DNA of 8,637 nt. Source: Bacteroidales bacterium UBA7009. GTDB taxonomy: Bacteria; Bacteroidota; Bacteroidia; Bacteroidales; Paludibacteraceae. The DNA is taken from the NCBI GenBank assembly GCA_002449665.1, contig DJXH01000042.1:1-8637 (forward strand), read 5' to 3'. The position numbers and the translations under genes are program-made. The notes beneath the pieces were generated by a model. The model did not search any database and was not told where the DNA came from. It worked only from the letters and a program-made list of their open reading frames with translations. Positions 5,203-8,637 of this stretch are shown here, in pieces (position 1 is the stretch's first letter; each line of letters begins with the position of its first letter).

Positions 5203-6186
5203 TTATTCGGTTATAGGTCGTAATACAAAACATTTGAGCAGAGTGGCAAGCACAATGAGTATGAGTGCTGCAGAGAGGAAAGGCATAAAGTTTTCCGTTC
5301 TGCGGCTGAACTCGCGAACACGAATCTTGCTTTTCTCAAGGCGGTCTATCTGCTCGTATATGCGTTTGAGGCTGTCGTTGTCTGTGGCGCGGAAGTATTC
5401 GCCGCCGGTGGCGGAGGCAATGTTGCGCAATGTCTGCTCGTCAAACTCGCTGTCCATCATCACATACTGCCGACCGATAGGGGTATTGACGGGCATACGT
5501 ACTTGTCCGTGTTTGCCCACGCCGACGGCATAGACGCGTATGCCGAAAGTCTGTGCTATCTGCGCCGCCGTCTGCGGGTCTATCTCGCCGCGGTTATTGG
5601 AGCCGTCGGTAAGGAGAATGACAACCTTGGACTTGGTCTTTGAGTCTTTCATACGGTTGACGGCAGTGGCAAGTCCCAGTCCGATGGCAGTGCCGTCTTC
5701 TATCATTCCGTATTCCACGGCATCAAACAGTCCGATAAGCGATGTATGGTCGGTGGTAAGCGGACATTGTGTAAAACTTTCGCCTGCAAAGACTACAAGT
5801 CCGATATTGTCGTTCGGGCGGTTGGCTATAAACTCTTTGGCTACCTGCTTGGCGGCTTCGAGACGGTTGGGGTTGAGGTCTTCGGCGAGCATAGTGCCGG
5901 AGATGTCGATAGCCATCATGATGTCTATACCTTCGGTCTCGTCTTCCGACCAGCGGTTGCTCATCTGCGGGCGTGCCAAGGCGATGGAGAGCATTACTAT
6001 ACCAAGGCAGAGCAGGACTACGGGCAGGTGGATAAGATAGGCGCGTGGCGAGAGAGAGGGCTTGTTCCAGGACGTGTCGCTGAGGGTAAAGGCGGCGTTG
6101 GTGGAGCGGTGCTGCCATACGTACCAGCCTATAACCGGCACGAGCAACAGTAGCAGAAAAAGGTATGCGGGTGAATGGAAAATCAT
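5203..6186 (-). CDS. batA: BatA, membrane-anchored VWA-domain protein (327 aa)
   Basis: First VWA subunit of the aerotolerance operon. The layout is two N-terminal membrane segments (~8-24 and ~52-72), a VWA domain (~86-285) and a C-terminal membrane segment (~302-322) near the end. The N-terminal HSPAYLFLLLLLVPV is the aerotolerance-regulator N-terminal (BatA-type) signature. The MIDAS reads D94-I-S96-G-T98, with threonine in place of the third-position serine, completed by T166 in GTAIG and D194 in LLTDGSNN, so metal binding should be retained. MLAEDLNPNRLEAAK and GLVVFAGESFTQCP are family motifs. The start ATG overlaps the stop of the preceding DUF4381-like gene by 4 bases (ATGA), pointing to coupled translation. 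Full length for the family, with no sign of decay. Confidence 0.93.
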   Translation of the reverse strand: MIFHSPAYLFLLLLLVPVIGWYVWQHRSTNAAFTLSDTSWNKPSLSPRAYLIHLPVVLLCLGIVMLSIALARPQMSNRWSEDETEGIDIMMAIDISGTMLAEDLNPNRLEAAKQVAKEFIANRPNDNIGLVVFAGESFTQCPLTTDHTSLIGLFDAVEYGMIEDGTAIGLGLATAVNRMKDSKTKSKVVILLTDGSNNRGEIDPQTAAQIAQTFGIRVYAVGVGKHGQVRMPVNTPIGRQYVMMDSEFDEQTLRNIASATGGEYFRATDNDSLKRIYEQIDRLEKSKIRVREFSRRTENFMPFLSAALILIVLATLLKCFVLRPITE

Positions 6187-7085
6187 AGTTTAGCCTCCTC
6201 TGTGTTTTCTGATTGTTCTGGTGTAGTATCGTGGACGAAACTGTAAGCCTCTTGCATATTCTGTTCGTTTTCCTCGGCGGTGGTGGTCCATTTGGCGAAC
6301 TTGACGAGGTCGGCTATGTTGAGCATGCTTTTGAGGTTGTCAAACAGTTCGCGCTTGTCTTTGAGCAGCGGGCGGAGCAGTTTGAGTGTCTCGTCGGACG
6401 TTTTCTCTTGCGAACTGACACCGAAACGGCGGGAGATGTATTCGCGCACCACGTCTGTCAGTTCGGAGTAGTACTCCTTGGTCTGTCCTTGTTGCCACAG
6501 TTGCTTTTCTCTCAGGCTGTCAAGCCGTTCGATAGCCACTTCTTCGGCGGGGCGGAGCAGCACGGGGTTGATGGCATCTGTCGCTACCACATCTTTTCTG
6601 AACCAGCGTCTCCATACCCATACTCCCAAGAGGACGAGCAGCAGCGGCAGAAGAAGGGACAGCAATAAGATTATCAGTCCTTTCCACCAGATAGGTGCTT
6701 TGTATATGCCCTTGTGAGGGGTGATGGCGAGGGCGGTGTCGATGACGAATGGCTGAATGACGTTGAGTGTCAGTCCTTCGGAGTAGAGCGTGTCGCTGTC
6801 GGCTACGAAGGGCAGCGGCTCGATGTAGAACAGCGAGTCCTTGAAGGATGTGATGGTAAGGCTTTGGTGCAGGCGCAGCCGTCCGTCTTTAAGGCGGGTG
6901 GTGTCGATGCCGCTGCGGTCCACAATCTCAATCTCGTCCGTGAGGTTCTCCCCATAGACGGGCAGATAGACCTGTTCGCTTGGCGTGGTGGTGGCTTCTA
7001 TGTGGAGTTGTGTCTGGTCGCCTATGGGTATGGCAACGGTGTCCAAGCGGGCGGTAACTATGATTGCAAGAATAAGGTTCAGCAT
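6183..7085 (-). CDS. DUF4381-like membrane protein of the MoxR/Bat operon (300 aa)
   Basis: This is a single-span membrane protein routinely found between the DUF58 and batA genes in Bacteroidota. A short hydrophobic N-terminus (MLNLILAIIVTA) acts as a signal peptide. Residues ~15-128 form a beta-rich periplasmic domain reminiscent of the N-terminal part of BatD. A strong transmembrane segment lies at ~134-158 (GLIILLLSLLLPLLLVLLGV), followed by the basic RRWFRK stop-transfer. The cytoplasmic part carries the features I associate with DUF4381 (PF14316): YYSELTDVVREYISRRFGV (205-223), TSDETLKLL, and ADLVKFAKW (258-266). It overlaps the DUF58 gene end by 7 bases and batA by 4, so it is translationally coupled on both sides. 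Its position suggests it links cytoplasmic MoxR/DUF58 to the periplasmic VWA/TPR proteins; that is inference. It might partly stand in for the missing BatD. Confidence 0.83.
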   Translation of the reverse strand: MLNLILAIIVTARLDTVAIPIGDQTQLHIEATTTPSEQVYLPVYGENLTDEIEIVDRSGIDTTRLKDGRLRLHQSLTITSFKDSLFYIEPLPFVADSDTLYSEGLTLNVIQPFVIDTALAITPHKGIYKAPIWWKGLIILLLSLLLPLLLVLLGVWVWRRWFRKDVVATDAINPVLLRPAEEVAIERLDSLREKQLWQQGQTKEYYSELTDVVREYISRRFGVSSQEKTSDETLKLLRPLLKDKRELFDNLKSMLNIADLVKFAKWTTTAEENEQNMQEAYSFVHDTTPEQSENTEEAKL

Positions 7086-7969
7086 CTGAATAGTTGTTTT
7101 AGTGAGCGTACATAATCCTCGTCTGTTCTGACGGAAACGTGGTTAATACCGGTGCGTGTGAGCAGTCGTTCCGTTTCCTGTTGTCGGCGTTGCCAAGTCT
7201 CTCGGTAGAGATAGCGCACATCTTCGTCCGATGTGTCCACCCAAACCTCTTTGCCGCTTTCGGGGTCGTGGAGCAGCGAGAAGCCTATGTCGGGCAACTC
7301 GGCATCGTGGCGGTCATAGACCTGAATGCAGTGCATATCGTGGCGCGAAGAGGCAATCATCAGCGGCTTTTCGAGCGAACTTATACCTGTTGCAGCATTG
7401 GCTTGACGTGGCACGATAAGGTCGCTTATGAGGAAGGCGGCGGAGCGGCGTTTGAGGGCATTGGCAAAGTACTCAAGTGCCTGCTTGATGTCCGTGCCGT
7501 TGCTTTCGGGCTGAAAACTGATAAGTTCGCTTATTATGCGAAGCACGTGTGTGCGCCCTTTCTTCGGCGGGATAAATTTCTCAATGCGGTCGGAGAAGAA
7601 GATAACGCCTACTTTGTCGTTGTTTTCTATGGTGGAAAAAGCGAGAGTGGCGGCTATCTCGGCTATCATATCGCGTTTGGTGCGACTTTGGGTACCGAAG
7701 ATGCGACTGCCGCTCACGTCCACAAGCAGCATGACGGTCAGTTCTCTCTCCTCCTCAAAGACCTTGATATACGGCTTGTTAAGGCGGGCAGTTACGTTCC
7801 AGTCAATGCTGCGCACATCGTCCCCCGGCTGGTATTCGCGCACTTCGGAAAAAGCCATACCTCTGCCCTTAAACTGGCTGTGGTACTCGCCCGCAAAGAT
7901 GTTTTTACTAAGACTGCGTGTCTTTATCTCTATGCGCCTGACTTTTTGTAGAAGTTCTTCTGAAGTCAT
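7079..7969 (-). CDS. DUF58 VWA-like protein, MoxR partner (296 aa)
   Basis: This cytoplasmic protein of the DUF58 family (PF01882) is the usual partner of MoxR ATPases. The family signature is clear at residues 34-62: GRGMAFSEVREYQPGDDVR followed by SIDWNVTAR. It is followed by a VWA-like fold with MIDAS D84-x-S86-x-S88 (LLVDVSGS), T159 and D183 (ISDLIVP). No signal peptide or membrane segment is present, which agrees with a soluble protein that MoxR could remodel. I chose the ATG at 7969. An in-frame TTG at 7978 falls inside the intergenic heptamer repeat and would add only three residues. The gene follows moxR after 20 bases and overlaps the next gene by 7 bases. Length is normal. Confidence 0.92.
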   Translation of the reverse strand: MTSEELLQKVRRIEIKTRSLSKNIFAGEYHSQFKGRGMAFSEVREYQPGDDVRSIDWNVTARLNKPYIKVFEEERELTVMLLVDVSGSRIFGTQSRTKRDMIAEIAATLAFSTIENNDKVGVIFFSDRIEKFIPPKKGRTHVLRIISELISFQPESNGTDIKQALEYFANALKRRSAAFLISDLIVPRQANAATGISSLEKPLMIASSRHDMHCIQVYDRHDAELPDIGFSLLHDPESGKEVWVDTSDEDVRYLYRETWQRRQQETERLLTRTGINHVSVRTDEDYVRSLKQLFRC

Positions 7970-7987
7970 AATTGTCAATTATCAATT
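7970..7987 (-). repeat. Intergenic AATTGAY heptamer repeat before the DUF58 start
   Basis: The minus strand reads AATTGATAATTGACAATT and then the ATG of the DUF58 gene. The units are AATTGAT, AATTGAC and a partial AATT, the same heptamers as at 738-756 in the opposite order. It fills nearly all of the 20-base gap after the moxR stop and offers no Shine-Dalgarno sequence. Confidence 0.6.
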
Positions 7988-7989
7988 CT

Positions 7990-8637
7990 TTACGGAACTT
8001 GTACGGCGTTAAGTATCTCGGTGATAATGTCTTCGGTGGTCATATTCTGTGCCTCTGCCTCGTAGGTCAGTCCTATGCGGTGGCGCAGAACGTCGTAGCA
8101 TACGGCGCGCACATCTTCCGGCACTACATATCCGCGACGATGAATAAAGGCGTAGGCGCGGGCTGCAAGAGCAAGACTGATACTTGCACGCGGACTGCCG
8201 CCGAAACTGATCATCGGCTTGAGTTTTTCAAGTCCGTACTGCTCCGGCTGGCGGGAGGCAAAGACGATGTCGAGTATATAACGCTCTATCTTCTCGTCTA
8301 TATACACCTGCTTTACTATCTCACGCGCTTTGGCGATGTCTTCGGGCGAAAGAATGGGCAGCACCTGCTTTTTCTCGCCGGAGATGTTTTGTCTTACTAT
8401 CTGCAGTTCCTCTTCCTTTGTGGGGTAGCCTATAACGACTTTGAGCATAAAACGGTCGGTCTGCGCTTCGGGCAGAGGGTAGGTACCTTCCTGCTCAATG
8501 GGGTTCTGCGTGGCAAGCACGAGGAAAGGATTGTCAAGACGGAAAGTCTCTTCGCCTATAGTTACCTGCCTCTCCTGCATGGCTTCGAGCAGGGCTGACT
8601 GCACCTTGGCGGGAGCACGGTTGATCTCGTCGGCAAG
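7990..8637 (-). CDS. MoxR-family AAA+ ATPase, C-terminal two thirds (5' end beyond the window)
   Basis: MoxR ATPases are chaperone-like AAA+ enzymes that help mature or activate VWA-domain partners. The visible 215 residues begin inside the Walker B motif (LADEINRAPAKVQSALLEAM). They continue through sensor 1 (LATQNPIEQEGTYPLPEAQ), the arginine-finger region (TDRFML), the AAA lid, and sensor 2 (GGSPRAS). The C-terminal half ends EDIITEILNAVQVP. About 110-115 N-terminal residues, including Walker A, lie beyond the right edge. The frame is open across the edge; the GTG at 8604 is internal (the V of AKVQSALLEAM), not a start. It is the most upstream visible gene of the operon, so the promoter is outside the window. 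All visible catalytic landmarks are intact. Confidence 0.94.
   Translation of the reverse strand, partial: LADEINRAPAKVQSALLEAMQERQVTIGEETFRLDNPFLVLATQNPIEQEGTYPLPEAQTDRFMLKVVIGYPTKEEELQIVRQNISGEKKQVLPILSPEDIAKAREIVKQVYIDEKIERYILDIVFASRQPEQYGLEKLKPMISFGGSPRASISLALAARAYAFIHRRGYVVPEDVRAVCYDVLRHRIGLTYEAEAQNMTTEDIITEILNAVQVP

Noticed and set aside
5203..6186. batA MIDAS with threonine instead of serine (DISGT) as a sign of lost metal binding
   Set aside because: Thr can supply the same hydroxyl, and the other metal ligands (D94, S96, T166, D194) are intact.
7139..7951. Plus-strand open frame of 270 codons
   Set aside because: It is antisense to the DUF58 gene, whose family motifs are unmistakable. 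It shows no motif, signal or start context of its own.

Overview
The window looks like the chromosome of an anaerobic, gut- or rumen-type member of the Bacteroidales (Bacteroidota). Three things point there: a Bacteroides-type promoter (TTTG, 20 bases, TAATTTTG), start regions that are AT-rich rather than Shine-Dalgarno-led, and a MoxR/Bat gene order typical of the phylum. The genus cannot be fixed from the sequence alone. Every gene I can support lies on the minus strand, so transcription runs from high to low coordinates. No RNA genes, insertion sequences or CRISPR arrays were seen.

Region A (8637 down to about 2443) is one tightly packed operon whose start lies beyond the right edge. In order of transcription it holds moxR (5' end cut off), a DUF58 protein, a DUF4381-like membrane protein, batA, batB, batC, and two half-size chromate-transporter (ChrA-type) genes. 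Junctions are 4- to 7-base overlaps or gaps of 3 to 20 bases. A perfect 13-bp hairpin overlapping the last stop codon probably ends the transcript. By family knowledge, MoxR is an AAA+ ATPase that works with von Willebrand A (VWA) proteins (DUF58, BatA, BatB) and a periplasmic TPR protein (BatC) at the inner membrane, in envelope integrity or stress tolerance. The batD and batE genes that usually follow batC in Bacteroidales are absent from this position, which the two transporter genes occupy. The first transporter half is about 64 residues shorter than its partner.

Region B (2380 down to 1) is a second transcription unit driven by the promoter at 2349-2380. It encodes a 511-residue lipoprotein of the Cthe_2159-like carbohydrate-binding family (parallel beta-helix type, glycine/arginine-rich tail), a 142-residue secreted protein of unknown function with YD/MORN-like strands, and the N-terminal ~100 residues of a VTC-domain (polyphosphate-polymerase-like) protein cut by the left edge. 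From memory, VTC-domain, DUF4956, CotH-kinase and Cthe_2159-type genes often cluster. This is therefore probably one end of an incompletely understood surface-polymer or protein-phosphorylation locus that continues to the left.

Smaller points of interest are a 7-residue tandem glutamine repeat in batC, two short intergenic spacers built from the same AATTGAY heptamer directly before start codons, and a VTC reading frame with no in-frame ATG at the expected start.
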